DNA from: JAWKUK01 sp964402175
GTDB lineage: Bacteria; Planctomycetota; UBA1135; GCA-002686595
DNA: 64,000 nucleotides
Assembly: GCA_964402175.1 (NCBI GenBank)
Contig: CAYOBN010000005.1
Location: 1 to 64,000 of the forward strand
Direction: 5' to 3'
Shown here: one piece after another, positions 36,913-45,548 of the stretch
Numbering within the stretch: position 1 is the first letter of the stretch
Layout of the letters: each line of letters begins with the position of its first letter
Program-made: the position numbers and the translations under genes
Notes under the pieces: generated by a model
The model's input: only the letters and a program-made list of their open reading frames with translations
Databases searched by the model: none
Told to the model about the DNA's origin: nothing

Positions 36913-37377
36913 TGTTCCACGTGGAACAGCAACCCCGAACCGCGTCCGCGCGATCGGCCCCATGCACCCGCGCGCTGGTGAGGCACTTCCCCGGGCGTGG
37001 TCACGGACCGCGCCGAGGGGCCATCCCCCTTGGAGCTTGTTCCACGTGGAACACGACGCGTCGCGGTCTGCCGCTTGTGCTCCGATGTCCCGCTCTGAAT
37101 CACCCGCTCTGGAGCCCAACTTGGCTTGCACGGGGACCAGGCCGCGCGTCCGCAGCTTGTTCCACGTGGAACAGACGTCGAGAGGGCGGCGCCGGTCCCG
37201 GAGCAACTCCGAGCCGTGTCGCCGTCAGAATCGACCGAGCTCGGGTGCGTTGTTCCACGTGGAACACCTTCGATCGTAGACCGATGCTCCTCCCCGAGTC
37301 CTTCTGCGCCATCGGACCAGTGCGGTGTTCCCGGAAGCTACGAGGCTCGCCTGGGCGAGCTTGTTCCACGTGGAACA
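36913..37377. repeat. parS: Left flank of parS cluster, five perfect sites, irregular spacing
   Basis: Perfect copies of TGTTCCACGTGGAACA begin at 36913, 37038, 37158, 37251 and 37362. Steps between starts are 125, 120, 93 and 111 bp, so spacing is not constant here. The motif is the well-known chromosomal ParB target. Intervening DNA is unrelated from one interval to the next, unlike the array that follows. Confidence 0.95.
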
Positions 37378-37457
37378 GGGGAGTGGCCGCCCCCGTTCCG
37401 GTGACGCTTGCGCCGCCCTGATCGGCTCCCGCAGGCCAGGCGATCGTCCCAACTGCT

Positions 37458-38319
37458 TGTTCCACGTGGAACAAGTCTCCGTGCGCGCCGCCGCCCGTGG
37501 GCAAGCAGGGGCGATCCGCTCCCCGGCGCGCATTGGGATGCTGCACGGGGCTGTTCCACGTGGAACAACTCACCGCGCGGGCCACCGCCCGTGGGCAAGC
37601 AGGGGCGAGCCGCTCCCCGGCGCGCCCTGGGATGCTCCACGGGGCTGTTCCACGTGGAACATCTCACCGCGCGCGCCGCCGCCTGTGGCCAGGCAGGGAC
37701 GAGCCACTCACTTGCGCGCGTCGGGATACGCCACGGGCATGTTCCACGTGGAACAACTCACCGCGCGGGCCACCGCCCGTGGGCAAGCAGGGGCGAGCCG
37801 CTCCCCGGCGCGCCCTGGGATGCTCCACGGGGCTGTTCCACGTGGAACATCTCACCGCGCGCGCCGCCGCCTGTGGCCAGGCAGGGACGAGCCACTCACT
37901 TGCGCGCGTTGGGATACGCCACGGGCCTGTTCCACGTGGAACAAGTCACCGCGCGGGCCGCCGCCCGTGGGCAAGCAGGGGCGAACCGCTCCCCGGCGCG
38001 CGTTGGGATGCTCCGCGGGCCTGTTCCACGTGGAACAGCTCACCGCGCGCGCCGCCGCCTGCGGCCAGGCAAGGACGAGCCGCTCCCTTGCGCGCGTTGG
38101 GATACGCCACGGGCCTGTTCCACGTGGAACAACTCACCGCGCGGGCCGCCGCCCGTGGGAAGGCAGGGGCGATCCGCTCCCCGGCGCGCATTGGGATGCT
38201 CCGCGGGGCTGTTCCACGTGGAACAGCTCTCCGCGCGCGCCGCCGCCTGTGGCCAGGCAGGAACGAGCCGCTCCCTTGCGCGCGTTGGGATGCTCCGCGG
38301 GCCTGTTCCACGTGGAACA
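37458..38319. repeat. parS: Phased centromere array: ten perfect parS sites at 94-bp intervals
   Basis: Perfect TGTTCCACGTGGAACA sites begin at 37458, 37552, 37646, 37740, 37834, 37928, 38022, 38116, 38210 and 38304, each exactly 94 bp from the next. The spacers are homologous and alternate between two types after the first, so the unit of repetition is a 188-bp dimer present four times (37552, 37740, 37928, 38116). The first two dimers differ at only two of 188 positions. The array lies downstream of parB and contains no credible gene. It is interpreted as the chromosomal centromere on which ParB loads. Confidence 0.95.
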
Positions 38320-38398
38320 GGGCGTGGCGCAGGCCTCTTCGGGCGTCCAGGTGACCTAGCTGGGCTCGGGGAGGGGACCGAGTCGCTTCCGCCGCACG

Positions 38399-38606
38399 TG
38401 TTCCACGTGGAACAGGCCCCTCTCGCTGCGCCTCAGTCCGCCTAGACCGATCCTTCGGCAGGCGGGGCGGCCCGTCGTGAGGTCAGGCTGCGCTTGTTCC
38501 ACGTGGAACAGCGTCCCGAGCGCTCACGCTGCATGGCCGCCGGGCGACGGACTCCTGCCTGGGCGAGGGTGACTCCACCTTGCGGAGCTCCGTTCCACGT
38601 GGAACA
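38399..38606. repeat. parS: Right flank of parS cluster, three sites
   Basis: Perfect sites begin at 38399 and 38495, and a 15/16 variant beginning with C is at 38591-38606. Steps from the array are 95, 96 and 96 bp. The spacing is nearly kept although the spacer sequence has diverged completely from the array units. Confidence 0.93.
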
Positions 38607-39481
38607 GAAGTGTGTCGCCGTCAGGGCGTCCCGTTGTGGAGAACTCATCGAAGTGGGTCCGATGGCGGTGGCCCAGCAGAGGGTCGGAAGCGCTCCGTTC
38701 ATGGCCCGTCTCTGGCTTTCGCAGGGGGCTCAGTGTGCGGCAAGGTGTCGCGGTTGCTGTGCCCTTCGGTGCTGCGGCGAGTGGGGCGAGCATGTCCCGA
38801 TCCGTGGGCACTGGGGGCCTTCTGCCGGGGGCTCAGGTGCTGATTCGGAGGAGGGCGGCGGCCTTTCGAGCGAGGTCCTGGGTGGCCCGGTGGCGTCCCT
38901 GGAGCGGCGCAGCACGCACGGCGTGCTCCGAAGCGTGGGCGGGGCGCGATCCGGCTCGAGCAGGGTCCGCGGGCGCACGTCGCGTCGCCCTCGGTTCCGC
39001 AGTAGGGCCCTCGCGGGCCTGCCTCGGTGTGGCTTCGATGGGGCTCACTCGGACTGGGTGAGGAACCTCCGGAATGCAGCGGAATGGCCGATTCGCGGTC
39101 GAATTCGGCGTTCCACGTGGAACACGCGCTGTGCTCCAAGGGCTCCCGAGTGGCCGCTTCCCGGGGCGCTGGAATCGCCGCTGCCGGGGGCGGGCGTGCG
39201 GCACACGGGTCGGCCAAGCAGGGGGGGCGAGCCCGCGGTCCGACCGAGATCGACGCCGCTGGCTGGGCTTCGTTCCGCCCGATGGGTCACCCGAGCGCGG
39301 TCCCGCCGAACGACCTCGGGCGACGCCGCCGGAGCGCTCTCGCCCCTTCAGGGACCCGCCGGTCGAGTCGTGCATGCCGCGCTGAATCGGCCCCGGAATG
39401 CGGACGGGGACGGCGGGCTTGCAGGGCACGCCCGGGGACGCCTTTGGCGCCGACCCTCGGCGCCGCGCTGGGGTGCGCTCG
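38607..39481. other. Non-coding region after the parS cluster
   Basis: These 875 bp hold no credible gene. The frames open on both strands have arginine/glycine/serine-rich translations with no domain. One isolated parS variant is at 39109-39124. Low-complexity GC stretches are present. I see no RNA gene. Confidence 0.6.
39109..39124. promoter_or_regulatory. parS: Outlying parS variant
   Basis: CGTTCCACGTGGAACA matches parS at 15 of 16 positions. It is 518 bp beyond the previous site and the only one in this stretch, immediately after a segment reading GAATTCGG that recalls the centre of the 42-bp palindrome. Confidence 0.85.
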
Positions 39482-39496
39482 AGCCTGGGGAGAGCC

Positions 39497-39536
39497 TGTG
39501 GAAAACAAAGACCGCCGCGGGGTGCGCGGCGGTCTT
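39497..39536 (-). terminator. Intrinsic terminator for the cyclophilin gene
   Basis: Arms 39508-39519 and 39525-39536 pair perfectly over 12 bp with a 5-nt loop. Read on the minus strand, the stem is followed by a T-rich run (TTTGTTTTCC within 39501-39510). It lies about 95 nt after the stop codon at 39632 of the minus-strand cyclophilin gene. The T-run also contains TTTTCCACA, a perfect DnaA-box word (39497-39505). Confidence 0.7.
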
Positions 39537-39631
39537 CGGGGCACCCCGCAGGGGGTGGAAAGCTTGGGGAAAACCCTAGGTTGGCGGCCGGCGTCCCGTG
39601 GGGTTGTCCCTCGGGTTGCCGACCGGGGCGG

Positions 39632-40663
39632 TCAGGACTCCTTGACGGTGACCTTCTGCACGACCACCGGGGTGAGGGGGCGCTCGGCGTTCGTCGGGTC
39701 CGGCTCGCCTGCGGCGATGGTGCGGACGACGTCCTCGCCAGCCAGCACCTTGCCGTAGACGACGTGCACGCCGTCGAGGTGGTGGGGCGAACCGGTGGTG
39801 ATGTAGAACTGGCTGCCGGAGCTCTCGACGTCACCGCCCATCTTGGCGGCGGCGAGGTACATCGGGAAGTGGGCGAGGGTGTTCTCCTCGCGCTCGATCT
39901 TGTAGCCCGGGCCGCCGGTGCCCCAGGTCTCGGGGGCGCCCTCTTTGGTGTTCGGGTCACCGCCCTGGATCATGAAGTCCTTCATGACGCGGTGGAACTT
40001 GGTGCCTTCGTAGAAGCCCTCGCGCGCCAGTTTGAGGAAGTTCTCGACGTGCTTCGGTGCGAGCTCGCTGTAGAGCGCCACTTCGATCGAGCCGGCGGAG
40101 GTCTCGATGGTCACGACGGGCGAGCCGGCGGGCGGCGCGGGGTTCTCGAAGAGGCGGCCGTTGGCTTCGCGGAACGCTTTGTTGGCTGCGACGGCGTCGC
40201 GGAGGTGGGCCGCGAGGGGGGCCTCGGCGCCGTCCTTGCCGAGCGGCAGCGGGAAGGCCGTCAGCAGTTTCGAGCCGCTATTGCCCAATTGGAGCGCGAT
40301 CTCGCTGGCGTCGCTGAACTTCGCGTCCTCCGCGTAGGCGATCGCCGAGAGCATGCGCGCCCAGTCGGCGGCGGGTTTGCCGCTGAGCTCCGCCGCGGCG
40401 CGTTGCAGCGCGTCGGCGTCGAGCTCGGCGCTCGTCGGCTGCGCGCTCTGGAAGGAGCTACCGAGGGCGCGGTAGAGGCTCGACCACTGGGCTCGGTCCT
40501 CGTCGACGGAGGCCAGCTTGCGCGACTGCAGGAAGATGATCCCGGCAGCGAACGCGAGCGCGACGGCGAGGAAGTGGAACTTGTAACGATCGACGAGCTG
40601 CGCGAAGGCGGAGCGCTCTTCGGTGACGATCGTGATCTCGGTGGCTGCCTTGTGCTTGGCCAT
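39632..40663 (-). CDS. Membrane-anchored cyclophilin-type peptidyl-prolyl isomerase
   Basis: The product has 343 residues. A single membrane helix at about 29-46 (FHFLAVALAFAAGIIFLQ) follows a short cytoplasmic tail. A helical region leads to a cyclophilin domain at about 165-343. Cyclophilin landmarks are VEVALYSELAPKHVENFLKLA, GFYEGTKFHRVMKDFMIQGGDP, GSQFYITTGSPHHLDGVHVVYGKV. These enzymes isomerise Xaa-Pro bonds, and the anchor suggests folding of exported proteins. The start ATG at 40663 (MAKHKAATE) is preferred over an upstream one. It converges on the parS region and ends with its own terminator. Confidence 0.92.
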   Translation of the reverse strand: MAKHKAATEITIVTEERSAFAQLVDRYKFHFLAVALAFAAGIIFLQSRKLASVDEDRAQWSSLYRALGSSFQSAQPTSAELDADALQRAAAELSGKPAADWARMLSAIAYAEDAKFSDASEIALQLGNSGSKLLTAFPLPLGKDGAEAPLAAHLRDAVAANKAFREANGRLFENPAPPAGSPVVTIETSAGSIEVALYSELAPKHVENFLKLAREGFYEGTKFHRVMKDFMIQGGDPNTKEGAPETWGTGGPGYKIEREENTLAHFPMYLAAAKMGGDVESSGSQFYITTGSPHHLDGVHVVYGKVLAGEDVVRTIAAGEPDPTNAERPLTPVVVQKVTVKES

Positions 40664-40975
40664 GGCGGGTGGTCGCTGGCCCCACCGCGGGCGGGGGGCT
40701 CGGATCGGAGCTGGGCGGCGAAGGGCCCCTGTGGGGGGCCAGGAGTCGCTGGCGTGGTCTACGGGGCCGCGGGCGTTGGAACGGGGAGGACGAGGTTGGG
40801 GCTCGCAGGACTGGGATCCGGGACCAGAAAGTGGCCCTGGCCCCAATGGCCTGCGTCGGCGATCGTATGGGCCCGCGGGCCCGCGAGAACGGCCCGGCAG
40901 TATAGAAGCAAGCCCCTAGCGCGGACAGGGCCCGCCCCGGACCCTGCACCACCCCCCGATTCCCGATCCCAGACC
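40664..40975. other. Divergent intergenic region
   Basis: The 312 bp separate the divergent cyclophilin gene and the 487-residue secreted protein gene. They contain a perfect 14-bp palindrome GGGCCCGCGGGCCC at 40869-40882. No recognisable -10/-35 pair or RNA gene is visible, although promoters in both directions are expected. Confidence 0.4.
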
Positions 40976-42439
40976 ATGGAACCCGCCTTCCTACTGCTCC
41001 TTCTGTCCCTCCCCAGCACGGCGCCGGGCGAGGCCCCCCCGCCGACGGCCGTCACTGCTCCGTGGCAGGACGAATTCAACGACCGGATGAAGGCCGCGGG
41101 GGACGACGTCGAAGCCCTCTGGGCCCTCTACGGCTGGACCCAGGAGGACAAGAAGCGCGAGAAGTACGCGAAGCGCGTCCTCACGAAGCTCTTGAAGGTG
41201 GACCCGAACCACGAGGGCGCGCGGACGGCGCTCGGCCACCAGAGGTTCGAGGACCAGTGGTTCGAGACGGAGAAGGCGCTCGACGACTACAAGAAGAAGC
41301 GCGCGAAGGAGCTAGGCCTCGTCGAGTGGAAGGGCCAGTGGGTCGAGCCGGCGGACCTGCCGTACCTGCGCAAGGGCCTGCAGAAGGACCGCTTCGGCAG
41401 TTGGTTCGACCCCGAGGAGAAGAAGAAGCTCGACGAGGGCTGGACGCGCCAGGACCTCGTCTGGGTGTCGCCCGAGGAGAAAGACAAGGTCGCGCAGGGG
41501 CTCTGGAAGTGCGGCGACAAGTGGCTCTCGCTCGAAGAGGCCGACAAGTTCCACGCGAAGCTCGGCTCGCCGTGGGTGATCCCGAAGGACCGCGCGCAGG
41601 TGGTCGCCTTCGTCGAGCGCGCGACAGCGCTGAAGGCGCTGGAGCTCGCGAACGCGGCGTACTTCGACGTCTCGAAGGCCACGAACGTGACCCTCGATAC
41701 GCCGATCTCGTTCGTCCTGACCCGCAGCCAGAGCCAGTTCCTGTCGTTCTGCGACGGCGACGCAGCGTCGGACCATCCGACGATTGAGCCGCGCGCGCTG
41801 TCCTCCCAGCTCCGCTCGGCGTTCGCCGACCTCTGGTTCGACTTCGAGGGCCAGCGCTACCTCGGCACCGGCGCGACGTTCTGGGACGTCAGCGCCGAGC
41901 ACGCCGACAACTACGCGAAACACGACGTGCGGATGGCCTACGGGCTGTCGTTCATGGAGTTCCTCGATCCGGCGACGAAGGCCATCGAGGCCGTCCTCGC
42001 CAACAAGCGCCGCGAGGTCCAGCCGCAGTTCGCGCTCGATCGGATCAACGGCCGCAAGCTGCCCGAGTGGATCCACTGGGGGGTCGCGTCGTACACGAGC
42101 CGCTGGTTCGTCGACTCGAGCGTGGGCCAGGGCGGCAACGCCCGCTGGGCCGCCGACTGGTCGGCCGAGAACATCAAGACGAAGGGCGGGCTCGACCCGA
42201 TCAGCACGATCCTGGAGTTCGCCATCGCGGCGGACAACGACAACACGATCAAGCTCGTGAACGAAGCGGGCCTCCTGGTCGCCTTCTGCGTCGACGGGAA
42301 GAACGTCGAGCTGACCAAGCAGTGGAACGCCGTCTTCGAAGCCCTGCGCGCCCAGGGCGACGTGGAAACGGCGCTGAAGACGCTGCGTAGAACCCTGCTC
42401 CAGTGCGAGGCCGAGATCCGCGCCTTCGCGAAGCTGTGA
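40976..42439 (+). CDS. Exported protein of unknown function
   Basis: The product has 487 residues. A weak signal peptide is at about residues 1-18 (EPAFLLLLLSLPSTAPGEAPP). Next comes a charged helical region (KREKYAKRVLTKLLKVDPNHEGART, like a TPR-type helix pair). Two related segments follow (GLVEWKGQWVEPADLPYLRKG and QDLVWVSPEEKDKVAQGLWKCGDKWLSLEEADKF). The C-terminal half is mixed alpha/beta, with WIHWGVASYTSRWFVD. No HExxH or other catalytic motif is visible. It precedes the 733-residue protein by 40 bp and may be co-transcribed with it. Confidence 0.7.
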   Translation: MEPAFLLLLLSLPSTAPGEAPPPTAVTAPWQDEFNDRMKAAGDDVEALWALYGWTQEDKKREKYAKRVLTKLLKVDPNHEGARTALGHQRFEDQWFETEKALDDYKKKRAKELGLVEWKGQWVEPADLPYLRKGLQKDRFGSWFDPEEKKKLDEGWTRQDLVWVSPEEKDKVAQGLWKCGDKWLSLEEADKFHAKLGSPWVIPKDRAQVVAFVERATALKALELANAAYFDVSKATNVTLDTPISFVLTRSQSQFLSFCDGDAASDHPTIEPRALSSQLRSAFADLWFDFEGQRYLGTGATFWDVSAEHADNYAKHDVRMAYGLSFMEFLDPATKAIEAVLANKRREVQPQFALDRINGRKLPEWIHWGVASYTSRWFVDSSVGQGGNARWAADWSAENIKTKGGLDPISTILEFAIAADNDNTIKLVNEAGLLVAFCVDGKNVELTKQWNAVFEALRAQGDVETALKTLRRTLLQCEAEIRAFAKL

Positions 42440-42479
42440 CCGCGCGGGGGCCGCGGCCCCCGCCCCGAAACCGAATCCC

Positions 42480-44681
42480 ATGTTCTCCACCCTCCTCGCC
42501 CTCTCGGGTGCCCTCGCGCCCCAGGAGCCGTTCCACCTGCACCCCGCGGACGCTGCGATCGCGGTGCAGCTGCCCGACGTCCAGGGCGCCCTCGCGGCGT
42601 ACGCGACCACCGTATACGGGCGTATCCTGGCGGATCAGGACCTGCACGCGGCCATCGGGCGGGTGCTCGGCGATCCCGAGCCCGTCGATCCCCGCGAGAT
42701 GCTGGCCGGTCAGGTCGGGGCGTTCTTCTCCGGCATGGAGGTCCCGCCGCTCGATGCGCTGATCGAGGGCGCGCGCTCGCTCTCGATGTCGATGAGCGTG
42801 CCCGGTGGGGACCTGAGCGGGTTCCTCGGGTCGCTCATGCAGTCGGGCGCAGCGGCGGACGCGGCGCTCGCGGGGATGTCCCTGCGCCTCGTCGTCGACT
42901 TCGAGTCCCCGGAAGCCGCGAACAAGGCCATCGCGACGCTCCGGGCCGCCGGGGAGCAGCAGGGACAGGGGTTCGAGCGCGCGGAGCTCGCCGCGCTCGG
43001 CGGAGGCTTCGGGACGGCGCCCGCACAGAAGCACACGTTGGCGCTGGCGGGCGGGGGGGACGCGCTCGAGCGCTCCCTGCGCATCGTCGTCGGCGGCGCG
43101 CGGGTGGCGCTCCTGGCGGGCGCCGAGCCGGATGACGTCGCGCTGCCGCGGGCTGCGGGGCTCTCCGAGGAGCCGAGCGCCGCGGTTTCGTTCCAGCGCG
43201 CCCGGGCCGGGTTCGAGCCCGCGGGCGGCACGGTGCTGTTCGAGGCCCACCTGCAGCCGTTTGCGCAGAACCTCCTCGCCGGCAGCGATCCGCTGGCGCT
43301 GCCCGGCCTCGACCTCGCGGAGGGTCTCCTCGGCCCGCTCGCTTCGATGGCGCTGCGTGGCGGCGATTGGCGCGTCCGCATCGAAGACGGCCAGTTCGTG
43401 ACCGACGGCACGTACAAACTGCCGAGCGCGACCGAGCTGGACGGCCTCTTCGGCGCAAAGCCGCTCGATCCGCGCGACCTGGGCCTCGTGCAGCCCGACG
43501 CGATCCTGGCGTGGGCCGTGTCGATGGACAAACGCGTGCTACTCGAGGTCGTGCGCGGGCTCGCGGAGCAGAACGGCGGCGAGGAGATGTTGGCCCAGTT
43601 CGACGCCGAGCTCGGCTTCCGGCCCGACCGCGACCTGATCGAGCCCCTCGGCGACGCCATCGCGTACAGCATGCCGACGCTCTCGAGCCTCGTCAGCGCG
43701 CCGCCCTTCTCGCTCGCGCTCGACATCGAAGACCTCGAGGCGTTCACGAAAGGGGTCGACGGCGTCTTCCGCATGCTCGAAGAGCAGGGCGGCGAGGACT
43801 TCCAGATCAAGCGCGAGGACTACAAGGGCGTGCGCCTCTACACGCTGAGCTTCGCGGCCTCGGAGGACCCCGATAGCCTCTTCGCCGGGCTGCCGATCAA
43901 CCCGGCCGCGATGTTCCGCCCCACGGTGGCGATCGGCCAGGGCCGCGCCTTCGTCATCACGACGCCGAACCTCGCCAAACGCGAGATCCGGCGCGTGGAG
44001 AAGCTGAACGAAGGGCCCGAGCTGCACGCCGCGTTCCAAGCGAGCGCCCTGCCGAAAGGCGCCACCGAGGCCGGATTCGCCGATTGGGGCGAGTTCTTCG
44101 GCAAACTCTACTCCGGTGTGAAGGGCCTCGCGCCGATGCTGGGCTCGTTCGTGGGTGAGCTGCCCTTCGACCTGTCGACCCTGCCCGACGCGGACGTCAT
44201 TGTCCGCCATTTCAAGCCGAGTCGTCGCACGAAGCGCATCGAAGCCGACACCGTGTGGGTGAACGGACGCTCTTCGTTCGGCCCCGAGGCGCTCATGGCG
44301 CTCGCAGGGGGCGCGGGGTATGCGTTCTTCTCGGCGAGCGATGTCGAGGTGTCGCCAGGCTTCGAAAGCACGGCGTTCCCCGACCCCGAGCCGATGCCCG
44401 ACCGCGGTGCGCCGCCGCTGCCGCCGGCCGCCGGGCCCGAGACGGATCGCCTCCTGACCCAGGACCTCCTGCTGGCGCTGAAGGTCGACCTGACCGTCCA
44501 TCGCTTCGATCACGGCGCGTATCCCGCGACCCTCGCCGAGCTCGGGCGGGCCGATGCGAAGGACGGCTGGGGCCGCGCGCCCGTGTACAAGGTGACGCAG
44601 AACGGCTTCACGCTGTATTCGATCGGGCCCAACGGCATCGACGACGGCGGCAGCGGGGACGATATCCTGCCCATCGACTGA
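42480..44681 (+). CDS. Large secreted protein with pseudopilin-like C-terminal segment
   Basis: The product has 733 residues with a short hydrophobic N terminus (about 2-14). The body is a repeat-poor alpha/beta region of the DUF3352-like kind (residues about 60-600), with segments such as DLIEPLGDAIAYSMPTLSSLV and LFAGLPINPAAMFRP. The last 75 residues (ETDRLLTQDLLLALKVDLTVHRFDHGAYPATLAELG and VYKVTQNGFTLYSIGPNGIDDGGSGDDI) closely resemble the C-terminal core of type II secretion major pseudopilins, here without the prepilin N terminus. The family name is uncertain. The pseudopilin-like end is clear. Confidence 0.7.
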   Translation: MFSTLLALSGALAPQEPFHLHPADAAIAVQLPDVQGALAAYATTVYGRILADQDLHAAIGRVLGDPEPVDPREMLAGQVGAFFSGMEVPPLDALIEGARSLSMSMSVPGGDLSGFLGSLMQSGAAADAALAGMSLRLVVDFESPEAANKAIATLRAAGEQQGQGFERAELAALGGGFGTAPAQKHTLALAGGGDALERSLRIVVGGARVALLAGAEPDDVALPRAAGLSEEPSAAVSFQRARAGFEPAGGTVLFEAHLQPFAQNLLAGSDPLALPGLDLAEGLLGPLASMALRGGDWRVRIEDGQFVTDGTYKLPSATELDGLFGAKPLDPRDLGLVQPDAILAWAVSMDKRVLLEVVRGLAEQNGGEEMLAQFDAELGFRPDRDLIEPLGDAIAYSMPTLSSLVSAPPFSLALDIEDLEAFTKGVDGVFRMLEEQGGEDFQIKREDYKGVRLYTLSFAASEDPDSLFAGLPINPAAMFRPTVAIGQGRAFVITTPNLAKREIRRVEKLNEGPELHAAFQASALPKGATEAGFADWGEFFGKLYSGVKGLAPMLGSFVGELPFDLSTLPDADVIVRHFKPSRRTKRIEADTVWVNGRSSFGPEALMALAGGAGYAFFSASDVEVSPGFESTAFPDPEPMPDRGAPPLPPAAGPETDRLLTQDLLLALKVDLTVHRFDHGAYPATLAELGRADAKDGWGRAPVYKVTQNGFTLYSIGPNGIDDGGSGDDILPID

Positions 44682-44773
44682 GCTCCGTCTGCTTCGCACG
44701 CTGGAGCGGGGGTGGAGGCGAGCGCCTCCGCTCCCGCTCCCGCGTAGGGGGCTCCCGCTATTCCGCCGTTCGA

Positions 44774-45538
44774 GTGACTGTGTCCGAATCCGAAGAGCCC
44801 ACCTCGCGCCCGTGGCAGTACGAGCGCGCCGACCGCGCCAAGCGCAATCAGCCGTGGCGGCGCCGCTTTCGCCACATGCGGCGCCAGGCGCTGCGGCCCG
44901 TGGTGCTCTTGCTCGTGCCGCTGCTCGTGCGTTTGCTCGCGCTGACGTGGCGCAAGCGAGCGCTGCACGGCGAGCGTCGGGAGGCCTTCCTCGGCAGCGC
45001 GCAGAGCTGCATCGGCGTGCTCTGGCACGGCCGGATGTTGACCGCGGTGCCGCAGTTCCGCGACGTCGACGTGCGCGTGCTCGTGTCGATGTCGGGCGAC
45101 GGACAGCTCGCGGTCGACCTCCTGGAGCGTTTCGGCTACGGCACGCTGCGCGGCTCGACCAACAAGTCCGGCTCGCGTGCCCTGCGCGAGATGCTCGGCT
45201 CGCTGCGCAGCTCCGTGACCGTCGCGATCACACCCGACGGCCCGCGCGGCCCGCGCCACGCCGTCAGCCGCGGCCCTGCGTTCCTCGCGCGCGAGACGGG
45301 TCTGCCGATCCTGCCCGTGGGCTTCGGCGTCGACCGCGCGTGGTACGCCAAGTCGTGGGACCGCTTCACCATCCCGAAGCCGTTTGCGCGCGTGTGCGTC
45401 GCGTACGGCGACCCGATCTCCGTCGCGCCGGACGCCTCCGATGAAGAGCTGACGCGCATCGGCGAGGCCCTGCGCAGCGCGCTCCAAGCCGCCGAACGCG
45501 AGGCGTTCGCTGCCGTCGGCGCGCCCATCGATTGGTGA
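44774..45538 (+). CDS. DUF374 lysophospholipid acyltransferase-like protein
   Basis: The product has 254 residues from a GTG at 44774 (a GTG at 44780 is equally possible). A hydrophobic segment at about residues 40-58 (LRPVVLLLVPLLVRLLALTW) follows a basic N terminus. The DUF374 core has GVLWHGRMLTAVPQFR, SMSGDGQLAVDLLERFGYGTLRGSTNKSG and ITPDGPRGPRHAVSRG. Related proteins transfer acyl chains to lipid A-like or lysophospholipid acceptors at the inner membrane. Acceptor and donor are unknown. It precedes the DUF72 gene by 10 bp, implying an operon. Confidence 0.85.
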   Translation: MTVSESEEPTSRPWQYERADRAKRNQPWRRRFRHMRRQALRPVVLLLVPLLVRLLALTWRKRALHGERREAFLGSAQSCIGVLWHGRMLTAVPQFRDVDVRVLVSMSGDGQLAVDLLERFGYGTLRGSTNKSGSRALREMLGSLRSSVTVAITPDGPRGPRHAVSRGPAFLARETGLPILPVGFGVDRAWYAKSWDRFTIPKPFARVCVAYGDPISVAPDASDEELTRIGEALRSALQAAEREAFAAVGAPIDW

Positions 45539-45548
45539 GGCCCGCGCG

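Noticed and set aside
36913..38606. CRISPR-like array of regular repeats
   Set aside because: The repeated 16-mer is the known ParB palindrome, spacers are themselves repeated, and no cas genes are nearby. CRISPR spacers would be unique.
36634..39631. Open frames of 280-360 codons in the parS cluster
   Set aside because: Their translations are just the parS palindrome in three frames (LFHVEQ, CSTWN, VPRGT) with spacer-derived Arg/Pro/Ala-rich text. Because 94 is not a multiple of three, the same unit shifts frame each time, and stop codons are rare only because of the GC content. No domain or start signal supports them.
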